DNA from: Embiotoca jacksoni
Taxonomy: Eukaryota > Chordata > Actinopteri > Embiotocidae
Reading direction: 5' to 3'
DNA length: 64,000 nt
NCBI GenBank assembly: GCA_022577435.1
Contig: JAKOON010000050.1
Span: 2,368,501 to 2,432,500 of the forward strand
This document shows, one piece after another, positions 13,201 to 27,000 of the stretch. The notes under the pieces are model-generated. The model did no database searches and was not told the origin of the DNA. It was given only the letters and a program-made list of their open reading frames with translations. The translations under genes were made by a program, and so were the position numbers. How positions within the stretch are numbered: position 1 is the stretch's first letter; the number at the start of each line of letters is the position of its first letter.

Positions 13201-16200
13201 GATAATGTTAAAGAAATATAGTCGTGGGTCAGACTACAGTGAATGTGAATTGGCATCAAACAGAGTGGTGCCTCTGAGTCAGGACACACACATAGCTGAC
13301 AGTGATATATTGCTTGTGGCACAGTTTGCAGCAAAAACGTTCTTTCTCAACATTGCGTGATCAAACACGTGTACAAAGCCCACCCTCACATTCACACACA
13401 TAGCATCAATCCACAGGCAAGTAGGATGGCAGGTCGGGCCCTCGGGTTCGCCCAATGAAATACCAACTCCTTGCAACCTATTTTCTGCCCTAATGGAAAC
13501 TGCAATTCTCTAAATAAATATCAGCATAGGGGCAGTTATCAAACATCCTTTACTCTGGTATTTTCTTGTTTGGATGTATACATGTTTAGAGAAATATGTT
13601 GTTTCAATCCAGGGTTGATGAGTCTGTACGTTGAGCATCGACAATATAAACAGGTGTCATAGCCTTCAGGCTAATAATACAGCATAAAGTAGTTCCACGG
13701 TAATACACTCTACATACTTATTTGCTAAACAGAAAATCAAAATAATATAATTTCAATTTATCAGAACTAATCTGATAGACAAAGACCTCGTCCATCTAAG
13801 GAATAACATTATTTATCCTGATATTAATTAAGTTTTTGCTCACTGGTTTTTGCCTCTGCATAGTGAATAACAAGCCCTTGTTACAGCAAACTGATTGCTG
13901 CAGCATACACCGAGAAAAACAGACTAACAACTGTCAAATCTGCACATAGAAGACATAGAGGAGGTTGACGCCACGATGATGTGTGCTCACAAATTAGGAA
14001 TTTGTATCCTTAAGATAATAATCGGTGAGAGCAAGTTATGAGCTCCAGATCAAAGCCTGAAGATTTGTGGTCATTTTATAATTGCCATGACTTTTCTCTG
14101 TGGTGCCACTACCGGCATAAACATCGAAGAGTCAGGCTGCATCTCTGCAATGGCACAAATTGGAGCCACAAACTGCATTTTATTTCATTTCTAAACTGTC
14201 TAATGATTTGATAGATAAGTAGAGAAAATGGAAGGCTAATGAATGAGATCATTTAATTCTCTTAAACTTTTAATTAACTGACAAAAGCAAAACAAATAAA
14301 GATTCCCAATGCTTTTGCTGACCAAATTTGCAATTTGATGCTTGCAAGACATAAAAAAAAGGTCACGGGGTATGTTCAGCACCGTCTTGGATCACCTTTC
14401 CTTTGGATTACTCCTTTCAGTCCTTTGGGAACTGAGGATACTAATGGTTGCAGTTTTTAGCAAGTGGAATATTTGCCCATTCCTGTATGATACTAGATTT
14501 CAGCTGCTCTCCGATTCTCCTCTTCATACGTTTGCAGTGGGAGACAGATCTGGGCTGCAGGCAGGCCACTCAAGCACGTGTACTGTGTGTCTACGACCTT
14601 TTCTCACATAGTAGGGCACAAAGTGGTGAGCCAGGACCTATCTTTGCTCGCATAGACAGATCCTTTAGTGGATGAACCTTTTATGCTCATCGTTATACCT
14701 TCCCCTTTCACCGTCTCACCTGCTCTCAGTGAAATGTTTCTAACTGGTGCAACTTCAATATTCTATAAACGTTTCACTCCTATTTTTCCTTTGTCACAAC
14801 CTTGCGAGTGTGTGTTGCAGGCATCAAATTCACAATTTGTTTATTTTAGCAAATTACAAATACTTTGGTTGGAAAACTTATTTTTCTACTTTTGTCAGTT
14901 AAAATAATTTGAAAGAGTTCTTGTTTTTATTGCATTTTACAAAATGTGGCCTCTTGACCAGCACAATGTCAGTAACCTGTCATATGTTTATATGTATCAT
15001 GGGGCTCCACTCATTTTAATACTGGCATCAACAGTATATATGAGTCAGCAGCACCGGCATGTGCTGCCTCACTGAATTAGGCCAAGATGAGATTGCCAAG
15101 CTATTAGTGGGGGCCGTTTCTCATTCCAGAGCTGGAGTCGGATTGTTGGTGTAAGATTGCTCAGCATCAGCCGCTGGTCCAGTGGTCAGTGAAAAAGCCC
15201 AGAATGATTAAAACATGGTTTCTCTAACCCTTCTAGGGACATCTTAGCTGGTGGGACTTGTAAGGACAAAGAGTTGCACTGATATCCACGCTACATACCA
15301 CAATAAACATAGATTGGCGTTTGTGAACGCTTAATTTAAATATACCTGAACGGAAAAACATTGTTCCTACAAATATGATTAAATAAACATCTGTTATCCT
15401 TCAGTTAGCCAAATTGTGTCGTGGTTAGCATGTAGCCTCTGTTACCAGGACTATGTGGAACATTTTCTTCCCTGTATTTCTATCAGCACTTGTCCAAACT
15501 TTGGGCTCATGTAACTCTTTACAGCTCTCATATCCTCGCAAGTATGCACTGGCAAATGGTGTTGCTGTGATATTTGTTTCCCACCATAGCTTGATATAGA
15601 ATCCAGACTCCGGGGGGAGAAACGATAAAACTATTGCAGCACCGACATGTGTGGACAGCTGTCAGGTGTGACTGCCTCCCAGGATGGCTAGCTCATTATC
15701 GTCTCATGAAACAGGGGGACAAGGCAACAGAACAGGGGAGTGCGAGCAAGGCTGTATCTCATTTGCTTGTCTCTGCTGAAGCCCAAAACATTCCCCACCC
15801 CCTGGCAGCTCCAGATAATTTGGACCTACTCTCTGTGGTTTAGTCAATAGCTGAGTGATACACTTTTTTTTTCTTTTTTTTGTGCCTAATATCCATCTGC
15901 TGCTCTGCCAGTGAATTCATGCCTGCCTCTCTTTTATTCCTTTTTTTTTGTGACTACTAAAAGTTTCTATAAAAGAGAATGATTTACTTTACCAATATGA
16001 GGATTATAGAGAAGTAAGACATTTTGTTGATACCTCTATCTTTGTCGACAGTGTTTGGACCTCAATAAGTTTGAGGCAGCCCCCAGTGAAGTCCAGCTGG
16101 TGAACAAAGCCTTGGAGCATCTGAAAAACGATACGTTCTGGGCCAGTGTTATTTTTGAAAATCTCCAGCCGAACTCCAGCCACCCCCCTCCTTATGTCAA

Positions 16201-18019
16201 GTACAAAATCCGCATGGACATCGACGAAGCAGAGCGCACCAACAAAGTCAAAGAAACGTAAGTAACACAACTTAGTCTCTGTTGAATACTGATAAAGGAC
16301 TGTTAGGATACCTTGAATTGCCTTGGTGAGAGCTAGCTCAGAGGACATTATGTTTACATGTTAAATATGAGCCCAAAGCACAGACTCTTTATAAAAGTTG
16401 TGCAGCTTCCGGGTCTGAAAAGTAAGGCCAGTGCGCAATCCCTCTGAGAGCCACTGACTCCATAGACTCCCATTCAACTTCTGTCATGAAATACAAAATC
16501 AATTTGTGTTTTTCAAGTCATTACGGTGTCATTTGCTAAATGTACTTCTGATCAGTGTCTTGGCGGTCCATCCGGGAAGAAAAAAAAACTAAAATTAATT
16601 AGATATTACACTTCAAAGAGAAGTATGTTTGGGGCTTGTCTAGTTTGATTGACAGGCCTCGGGTGTAGTGTTCTTGGGATCTCAGTCAGATTAAGTCAGA
16701 GTCACAGCTCACACCTTGATGCAAGAAAGGCAGCCACTGGTTACAATGATGTGTTGGGCATTAATACATTGCTACAATTTCAGAGTATCAGATTCTGACA
16801 TTTTTGTCAAGGTTAGGATATCCCTCTGGATAATACTCTAAATGCAAATTTACTGTAAGAAAATGCTTGGCTGTATTGTCCTTTTTTTTCTTCTTCTTTT
16901 TTCTTACTGAAGGATCAGGTGGTCTTTAGTCTTTTAAAGTTTACTGTCTGTCCATATGACCTCTGAAATACTTATGACACTGGTAGTATTTCTGACTGTT
17001 CTGGTTAGAGCTTACTTGCCCTTTGCTAAGACACATCATGGTCTGTCTTCTTTTAATAAGGTTTTGGTCTCCCGGAGCTCGAGACAACTCCTTTAACGAC
17101 CTGCGCTATATATGGGGAGGCTTCGCCTACCTGCAGGATATGATGGACCACGGCATTATACGAGTGCAAACATCAAAGACCCAACCGCTGGGCGTTTTTG
17201 CCCAGCAAATGCCGTATCCGTGCTACGTGGATGATGTGTGAGTACAAAAAGCTTCTTCCCTGTCAGACTGTGATTAGACGAAGAGGAAGGAGGTACAACA
17301 GCAATATGTTTCTGCTCACTCTGGGGGGTTTGCCGCTCAACGGCAACACATAGTTGAGGTATGGTCTCACCGGTCACCCGGGCCCTTTCAAATATCGCTG
17401 GGGAATGACGCTTCCTCTTATTGGTCTAAGTTTTTAATATCTGTGTTGCTCTTGTGCTCTTCCCTGATCACAATTGAAGGACTAAGAAAGGTAACTCTCT
17501 CAATAATGTCATTGTTAGTCGTAAATAATACAAATCTCAAGTAAATTCAGGGTCAATACCAGAACAGGAAATAAATAAAGGCAGTGAGAAGGAAAGAGCT
17601 GGCCAAAACTATTGATTTTAGTCAAACCACAGGAAATTCATGAATAGTTGGTGGATGTTGAATTATTAAAGCAACCACTCAGAGTCCCTTTCCTGCTTGT
17701 ATTTCATTCTCAACAAAGTGACTATAGAGTACCCGGCGGGCAAAGATTGATAGCATCCCCCCATCTGTGTTTTGCATACTCTACGGTATCCACTGATAGC
17801 ACAGGCTTCTATCATGTTAGATCATTCACTTAGGGACACAGATGATGTGGTATCACACTGAATCTTCCACAACCTAGATTTCCTCAGAGTCTGGGAAATT
17901 ACACCCATCCACACAACATTATGATCTCCATTAATAAAGGAAAAGCCCAGTGATGCCATCAAGAGAAAAGATAATTACCATAGAGATTTAAGTACAACAA
18001 CACAATACAACCCCCCCCT

Positions 18020-18055
<36 letters not shown>

Positions 18056-21000
18056 CGCTTTTAGTAAACACAAAATATTCACCACCCGTGGGAAAAACAC
18101 AGTTCCAGAGATTAGGGATCTAATTTTAAAATATTATGTGCTTTGGATAGCACCGAATTTACAGTGAATCAACCTTCCGGGGAACGGGGGGTTGAACCAA
18201 CACAGGAAAAGGCTGACTTGATATTGAAGATGCAGTTTGGGCTGAAATATCTACAAGCATGCTGTTGTTCAGGTGCAAGCTTGGAATAAGAATGCCCTTA
18301 AACTACATGTTCATTGTGGAGGCATCGGAAACAAAAGGGCGTTGGTGTCATGAAAAGCACATTCAAAGTAGCTTTATTGATTTGGCTTTCATCACATGGG
18401 GTTTCTATTTACTATAAAGTTAATATTTCCCCCGGATTTATATTCACACAGTGGCTAGAAGATTAAATGCTGGTTTGAACTTAGTTTTTCAGCTGATTTA
18501 ATAAACCAAGTTTAATACTTCTATTTCATACTTGTTTTAACTGCCTAAGTGGGTGCAGTCGGTTTGAAATGCCAGGCAACAGGATTGTTTTAGAGGTACC
18601 AATCGGAGGAAAGCTCAACTAAATATTGCCTCTATACATTAGAGAATACACACACGGCAGTGGGAAGATGACTGACATGTCCACTGGTGACTTTTTGTGC
18701 CTTTTCTTATCATACCAGTTTTTTTTTCTACTTCAGTAACAACTCAAATTTAGCTCCAGATTCCTTTATGTGCTCGTAAGGCACTTTTAGAGGCACAATT
18801 TCCTTTTTTGTTATCATTTACAACTCATCATTGCGATAAGGATCTGAAATTAGATCGTCACGGTACAGCTTATTTGCTCACGCCAGCCTCATTGCCTCAG
18901 TGCCCAGCTTCCTAAAACAAAGGATTAATAATTACAGTAGATAAATAGAAACCATAACGCACAGCAATACCCTCAGTCCCTCCACCATTTACTCTTTCGC
19001 TTGCCGAGACATTCGGGCATTTCTAATAAATTATTAAGACTTGAAAACTGCTTTTTCATTCATAAATAATTGAGAGTGAAATCACACAAAGGAAGATGTG
19101 CTAAAACACAGAGAGGCCTGATGGGGAAGGACTTTGCTGGTAATTATTTTCATCTGGAACTCTGTGTTGCCGAGGGAAAAAAAAAGAGAAGGAAACGACA
19201 TTGTGCATTCAGAAGAAGATGTCTGTCGTCTGCTCTTGTCGTTTCCCATTTTAGAAAAAAAATTGGACTTTAAATGTAATTAAAAACCATCAACGCTTGC
19301 ATAGTTTTATATGTTCCATTAAGAATGTAATGCTCTCCACCTGGGAACTATGAGATGAAGTGTATATATATGTATATAATGTATGGACAGAAAAAACTTT
19401 TGGCCACATAAAATGAACATGTTGAAGGGTCACAGTGCTACATGAAGAATATAACAGATTTTAGCTGAATATAGTTCATTTTGTGGAATTTGGAGGTCAT
19501 TTAATTACTTTTACGACATTTATTTAATTGCGTTTGTCATGAAGAATTTCCCCAGCAGAAAATAATTTGACCAAAACAAAAGAAACTGTTGCCACACAGA
19601 TATTTTCTGAGACCTTATATTCGTTGTCTTTTTCAAAAAAAAAAATCTTTGTTCCATTCCTTTCTATCTTGCACAAACAATTTTGCCTTCTTCACTGATA
19701 AACTTCAGCTAACATGCTCGTATTATCTGCACTGACCTCAACACTCATCATCCAGCATGCCGTAGAAATAATTTCTTTTTTGTGTGCCTGAATTGCTCCT
19801 CAAATCTTTTGCGCCGTGACCTACCAGCAAATCTTGGCTACTTCAACCACAGCTGACCCTGTTGGCATTTTGAACCTCAGATAACCAAACTGTATTGGCT
19901 CCCGCTGTCTCTGTATTCACACTGTGCACAGGCCTGCGATGACAGCGTTGGATAAAGCTTGACCCCCGCGGGGCCTGATAGCACATAAACTGGTCCTTTA
20001 TCAGCGGCCTCTGCGCCACCGCACGCTCCTGAATCACAGGCATGTCTTGTTTTGGATCCTGAGGCTCTGCTCCCCCATCAGTAGGTCTTTCACATTCACA
20101 TGGGCTTGATGTTGGATAATAGAGGCCTGCAGGGCGTGTGTGCACTGTTAGAGTGGCAAAAAAACAAAACAAGCATAATTAAAACATCTGAAGCTCATCA
20201 ACAAGCAAAAAAATCAGCTGTTGATGTTTTGTTTTATGTTTTGTAGTGCTTCTGCTCTGTGTAGTGACATAGTGTATTAATAGCATCAGCAAATATTCCC
20301 CAATTGAATCCCTGTACATAAAAATAAAAAACTTTCGTAGCCACGGATGAAAAAGTAATACTGTAATACCCGCCTTCAAAAAAATAGTTTGTCCCTACTT
20401 CCAGGCAACAAGAGGCCCAAAGACATATATGACTCTTATAAAACATTCACACACCGTGATACTTGGTTACTATATTTTTGCACATGGTCATTATTTTTAT
20501 GTTAAATGGTCAGAATGCAAAGCCAGAGTGTGCAGCCCACTGGCATGCTGATTAATGCCGAGTCCACATTAAGAGATGTGCTTAACGACTTTGTTTATCG
20601 GTTAGGTCCTGTGTGACTCTTTTTAAGACCTGGCATTTTGTAGCATCAGATAGAGGCCCGGTGGCAGATGCTGCAGTATTCATGCTTTCTAAGCAGGTAA
20701 AGATGAAGTGGGTGAAGACTTTGGCTGCTCCTGTATAGCCTTTTAACTGAAAAGGAGGCAGAAATTGTTGCTCTTTGTGTCACATCATTTTTTGATTCAG
20801 CGCAAAAAGAAAAAAAAGAAGGTACACGAGTTATTTTCAACACTTCAACAGAATCCAAAGTAAACATGTGCAGTGAAAAGTTTTAAAACATGAAGGTGAC
20901 CTTCGGTTTATCTTTTCTGAATAGTCAGTAATAATTGAATGTTTTTGTAAACAGCTTTTATAAATTTGGAGAATTTATCTGTCACTATGAGCTACATAAA

Positions 21001-24000
21001 ACCCTGCTCCATGTCTTTCTTTAATCTCTTATCTTAAAAGCATTCATCCAAACTCATCAGAACTTAGTGAAATAACATTTTAGTCTTCAAAAATGTATGT
21101 TGCCGCTCTTAGTTTGAACCACTTCTAAAGATTCTCATTTGATGCCTAATTGAAAATTTTAGTCCGACTTATTTGTAAAATGCTGTAAATCATCTACTGT
21201 CACAAATACAGTAGATTTAGAAAGCACTTATTTGCCCACCAATTATAGCAAAGAGAAAACATCACGAGAAATTCTAGCAAATTTATTAAAAATCAAAAAA
21301 CTAAAACTTGCATTTACAACAATATTCAGACTCTTTGTTGTGGCAATACCTACGACCTGCAGATTAGAAAGGCAGACATCCCATTAATCCCCACTGCAAG
21401 TCAGAACAAAAACCAAACCATGAAGTCGAAGGAACTCTCTGTGGACTTCTCTGTGATGAAATGTGAGGCACAGATCAGGGAAAGGATATGAAACTATTTA
21501 GACATATTTCAGTGCACAGTGGCCTCGAAGGAAAAATTCAAACCACCCAGACTTGTCTTAGAGTTAGCTGTTACACCAAACTGAGTAACCGAACATGAAC
21601 GGACTTGGTCGAGAACCCAGTGGTCACTCGAATGGAGTGTATTGCCGGAATTACAACCATCTCTCGCAGCACTCCATCAATCAGGCCTTTATGGCGGAGC
21701 AGCTAGGAGCAAGCCACTCTTGAGTTAAAGGCAAATAACGTCCCTCTTTGAATTTGCCGACAATGAAAGGACTCTGAAGGCATTAGGAAAGAGATTCTCT
21801 GGTCTAATGAGACAGAAATGAAACACTCGGGGCAGAACTGGCGAACACAGGCGCTGCTGCTCACCTGGCTGATACCGTCTGTATGTTGAAACAGCAGGGT
21901 GGTGGCGGCGTCCTGCTGGGCGGGGGTTCTCTGGGCAGAGACAGGGAGACGGGAAATGAGGGAAGGATGATTTAAGCTAAGGGCATGACTAAAACCTGCT
22001 CCATCAGTTCAGCTTCGAGCACGACAACATAGTGTCCATTAATTTATTGGTTGAGGAACGAAAGAAATGTTTAACTGTCCAAATCCTTCCAGTCTGGACT
22101 ATAACTCGGTGAACATACTGCACTGTCTACTACAAAGCCAAACATCTTTGTCTTACCTCAGGAACAACAGATAACAGCAGCCTACCTTGTCTTCAGTTTG
22201 ATGTTAAAGAATATAGATAGATTATTTTTCTTTTAAGAATAGACCAGTTGAAAAATGTGTCTTGGTTTCATAAGTCTGTTAATATTTAAAGCGAGAGCTA
22301 ATGAAATAACTACGTTACAATTGGCAGCTTTCAGCCCTCATATTTTTTTCAACCAAATGTTTGGCTGGTTTCTATTAACTTGAAAACAAAAAAACAGTTT
22401 AAACTCTTTGGGATAAATGTAATGTCCAAGTTGAATGCATGTATACTTTATTTTGTAGATGTGATCTTGCTCTTTGATAGAAACTGAAAACACACATGTA
22501 TATGGAACATTTTCTCCATTACAGGAGAAAAATTATTTGTACCAGCAACAAAATAATTCTCATTTAAAGCCAAAGAACTGGCATATTTGCTCAAACTGAG
22601 ACGGGAGACTTTTTTTTATTTATTTATTTTTTCAGCATAGTACGCCAACCTCTGGGGAGGCTGTGCTCTACTATCTCTCGATTTACTGAGAAATCGGTCT
22701 TCCAGCTTTCCTAAATTTAGGTCAGCCTGCCAATGTAACTGAAGCCCCGTAACACAGACCCGCCTGGAGTTCTATTACTTAAGCACCTTTGATCGATCAG
22801 CGAATGTATAATTCAAGAGCATCTGGTGGCAAGGTTGTCAGTGTCAGACACGGTGTGCATGACTGATCCCTTCCCCTCCGGTGCTAGAAGTCACAGAAGG
22901 AGTTAACTCACACAGGCTGTCAGCTGTTACAGAGATGTTAGGGTAGTATGTGGAGCAGATAATACCAGAATAAGTATTCAGCTAGATGCACACGCTGCTC
23001 GAGGCTGCTCACCTCCCTAGAAAAGGTGCTAATGTGTCATTTAGATGTTTGTTGAAGTGTATGGACTCTGTGGTTTGAATTTCCGGGTTCAAAGAAGCAA
23101 TGCTTTTTTTTTTTATGTATCCTTGTGTGGGATTTTTGGTTTTAGTTGCTCTGCGTCCGAAGTTTTAGAAACGCCGCGTCAACCAATCCTTTCCTGCGGC
23201 TTTCAAGACCTCGTTTGAAAGCGATCCGTCCCACGGGGGCAGCGCAAGTGTCCTCGGAAACAAGTGTCTCTCTTTCATTCAGCTTCTCGTGTAACTGGAG
23301 TTCCTCCATGGTGCAACTAACTTAATCTCTTTGTTGTGTTGGCACGACTGTCCAGTATGTCCATCATCGGGGGATTGACTGAACAAAACAATTTTTTTGC
23401 ATAGATTGAAACTAAAAATGAAGGGACTTTTCTGTAAATGCAAATGTTTTTTTTTGTTTTGTCCTTTAACTTTAAATATCAAGTTATGCACTAAAACAAA
23501 AAGCTGCTCCATTAAGGTATTAAAAGGAGGGAAGTAAATACTTTTATAAAGAGGATTAGATATCTGGGAAGAAATGAAAATAAGAGAAAAAACAAATAAC
23601 TGATGCAAAATCACCTTCAGAAACTAAAAAGCATTTACACTGAGCTAACGAGCAATTAAGGAGAGTAGATGTTTGAGTGAACCGGTCCCACTTGGCAGGG
23701 ATTCAGTAAGGCTTTAAAAATAAACATGTCCAGAATTACAGGAGAAATTAATTTCATGCAAATGTACTGGAAGTGTACTTTGATCAATTGTTTTTGGTAA
23801 ATTGCTTGAAAGAAGAGCTTCGTTCTACAAATTACTGCATATTAACTTTGTTCTCTAGCGTTCATTCATTTGTGTTGAACGGTACTTTGCTTGCATTATA
23901 TCGCCGGTATTTATGGAAACGCAAGCACAAGTGATCTGTAGAATCTATACTTTGTCAAAACCTATTCCATATCTCTCCTTCACTGTCTAATAAAGCAAAG

Positions 24001-27000
24001 GAAGCACTATTATATTGGCGGTGAAGATATTGACATGGCATTTTGGTGGCATTATGAAGCCAGTTTAATATCGCCTTATTGTGTCGTAACGGCATTAAAT
24101 CATACATCATCTCTGGCATGAAGTGAAGCACTAAACGCTCGATTGAGCTGATGCACCGGGTTTACAAAGGTTAGCTCAGCGTAAAAATGATAACACCTCA
24201 AAGTGGTTGAATTCATGAATGCAACGGAGATTATCCCTCATGATTTTCAGGGTTTTTATTTCCTTTTACTCAACAATTGGAAAAGACGACCTTTAAAATT
24301 GAGTACACGTGTAAAAAGCTGTTTCTCTTTTTGTTAGATTTCGTACTACGACAAGTTATTTTCATTTTCAGTCAGTCTTGATCTTTTGATTTGCCATTCG
24401 TTGTTTAGCACAAGAAATGGATTCAAAAAGGGTCCTTTCATTGGACAGTCACATCTCAGATTGTATATATGGGTTTATGTATCTGCAGTTTACTTTTAGG
24501 CCTTTCACTGAGTATCCAACATCCACAGTGTATATATGCACACACGTGGACCGGATTAAAACCACGCGCTGCCGCTGTATCACCATTGTGTCATCATCCA
24601 CTCCCTTTGTGAACATTCCAGTCTTGATCTTTCTGATTGCTCTCCTCTACAACCAGCTTCGTACAGAGCGTTGGCGGCATGCTCCCCATGTTCCTGGTGC
24701 TGGCCTTCATGTACACCGTGTGCATGACCATCAAAGACCTGGTGCTGGAGAAGGAACTCCGGCTGAAGGAGGTGCTGCGCGCTGTTGGCATTCAGAACGG
24801 CGCCCTCTGGTCGGCAAGGTTCACAGAGAACATAGTTCTGTTCACAGTTCCATGCGTGCTTTTAAGTGTCATGATTAAGGTCAGTAGAAGAGAGTCGCTC
24901 AGTGGAACGTACCAAAACACAAAGCATAGAACACGACGTTAATCACATTGCTGTAAATCTACACCAGATGGGAGTATTTGCGGATTTTTTTTTTTTTTTT
25001 TTGCACACATAGTTTTCCTTGTATGCATAACACTTTATTTTGTTTTCTCCAACAACAAAATTGTACGTATAATTTTGCAGTGCTTTGCCAGTGTGTTTTT
25101 GTAGAGATTTGTAGCATTGTTGTCTATGAAATTAATTTTATTTAAGAGCTAACTCTGACCCTAATTTCTCTTAAAAGCAAATTAACACTCATAACAAAGT
25201 CCACTAAAGCTCATCAAATGCAGCAGGACCAGAAAAATAAACCTCTGACAAAATGCACCCAAACAAGTACTCCTAAGCTCTCACGGGTCCCTTAGGTCAG
25301 GGAATTGTTTGTGCTTTGTGTTTTGGTGTTGTTGCTATTTTTATAATCATACCCAATTATCGACCACAGACTCCAATCATCAACTGTGATTATTTAAATC
25401 AGCCTTCTCGGGCTAATTAATTAAGCATGCAACCGAAACTACAGTTTGGTCAAATTAAAATCACGCCTCTTGTAGTTTCCTTTGTTTCCTTTAATTGCAG
25501 GATGTAATTGAAATGGCTTCTGTTTTGTAATTTCAGAAGTGAATGTTTGGTACTGTATTTCCATGATTGCAGTGAAAATGTATTATCTTTTGCCACCGGA
25601 ACACTGCGCACTATTTTCCATTATGTTCAATCTAATTTTCAGGGCAATAACCATTAAGTAAAGGCAATAGTTGTATACCATGTTCAAAGAGAGGTCCTGG
25701 TGTGTGTGCTGAAATAGCATTTGCTGTTCTGAATTTCTTTTTGAAATATACGCCTCTGATACATTAACTGCTGAGACCAACCAGAACAAATATGATTCAT
25801 ATTTGGCCTGTATTTTTCCCGGGTTTACGAAAACAAAGCTGTATTCCTCAGGAATAATTTGTAAGAATACTAGTGAAAGCACTGTTAGGTTAGTTTAATT
25901 ATTTAACAGTATTTCTTCATACTGTATCTAATGTTTCACCAGCCATCAAACTGGCATAATGTACACACAGGGTGAACAATAAGAAAGAACCAGAGTTTAT
26001 CGTCATGGATAATGTACGTCCAGTTATCTGATATGTCGAACATCGTCAATCATTGGAATAAGTCTGTATTGTTCCTAGAAGAGAGGCTAAATAATTTCTA
26101 ACAGTAGTTATTTACAGTATGTGTATGATCATTATTTTGTTTAGCAGATGTCTAAATACTCTACATATAGATGGTTATGTTATTTATATATTGATCTCTC
26201 TGTAGTAGCAATAGTTTAATGGGTAATGGTAATCTTGCTCATCTCTTGGAATCATCCTCTGCCTGAGAATTGATTAGTAAATAAGCACAAGCCATTTTCA
26301 TCATATAGGGGAAGCCTTTGGTCTCCTTTAGATCGAACGCATTCTTCAACAGCCCCTTGTTTTACATGCATTGTTAATGAAATCAAAAAGGATGTTTTTT
26401 TTAGGTGGACCTAATCAATTCTTGCAGTTTAATTGGAAAATGCTGCTGGTAAATATAAAGTGATATTTGAACAGCTGGGTGAAATGTAATTCCCCATCAG
26501 CTTAATGTGTTTGCAAGCCATCAACAATTTGTAAACATTAATAACAATAAATTGAGTTAGCGCAGTGCCTTGGAGGAACAACTGCAAGCAGGATGCGTAT
26601 TCAGATCACAGGCCCTGTTCTAAATGATAATTTCACAGCCATTTTCAGCGCATTAATAATAATAGCAAATCAAATGGTCATTATCGTAAGGCTGTATCTG
26701 GATTAGGTGTGACAACAACCAGTTTTGTCATCTGCACCTGAGTCTTCTGTCATTTTACACTTGTTTTCTCTTCCATTATGGAGGAGGTAATGTATTTACT
26801 GTTATGCACTGAGGCGGATATATTTACTCTGTTTCCACAGTCGGCTCCTGCTTCAAACAAGATTGTCTGTACAAAAACTGCCACTGATCAGTGACGATCA
26901 ATACTCCATTTACTCACCCAAACAGTAGGCTCTTGTTGAAAACACCTTCCAGATGTTTTGTCATGTTTGCGCTTGGTGATTAAAATTTGATTAATTTGTT

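Larger units (their letters stand above)
17238..24656 (+). other. Intron 5 (to exon 6A)
   Basis: About 7.4 kb, the longest intron. Contains a (CA)n tract at 18022-18051 and a dead Tc1-like transposon at 21250-22025; otherwise I see AT-rich sequence with no exon. If exon 6A is skipped, the intron runs to 28973. Confidence 0.8.

Noticed and set aside
24417..24878. 153-codon ORF overlapping exon 6A in another frame
   Set aside because: It reads exon 6A in a shifted frame (His/Arg/Gly-rich nonsense). The exon 6A frame has the family homology and correct splice phases.
24657..24879. Exon 6A as a decayed duplicate (pseudo-exon)
   Set aside because: Length, phase, open frame, splice sites and the EKELRLKE core are all intact despite about 65% residue divergence from 6B. 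A neutral relic of that age would be broken.
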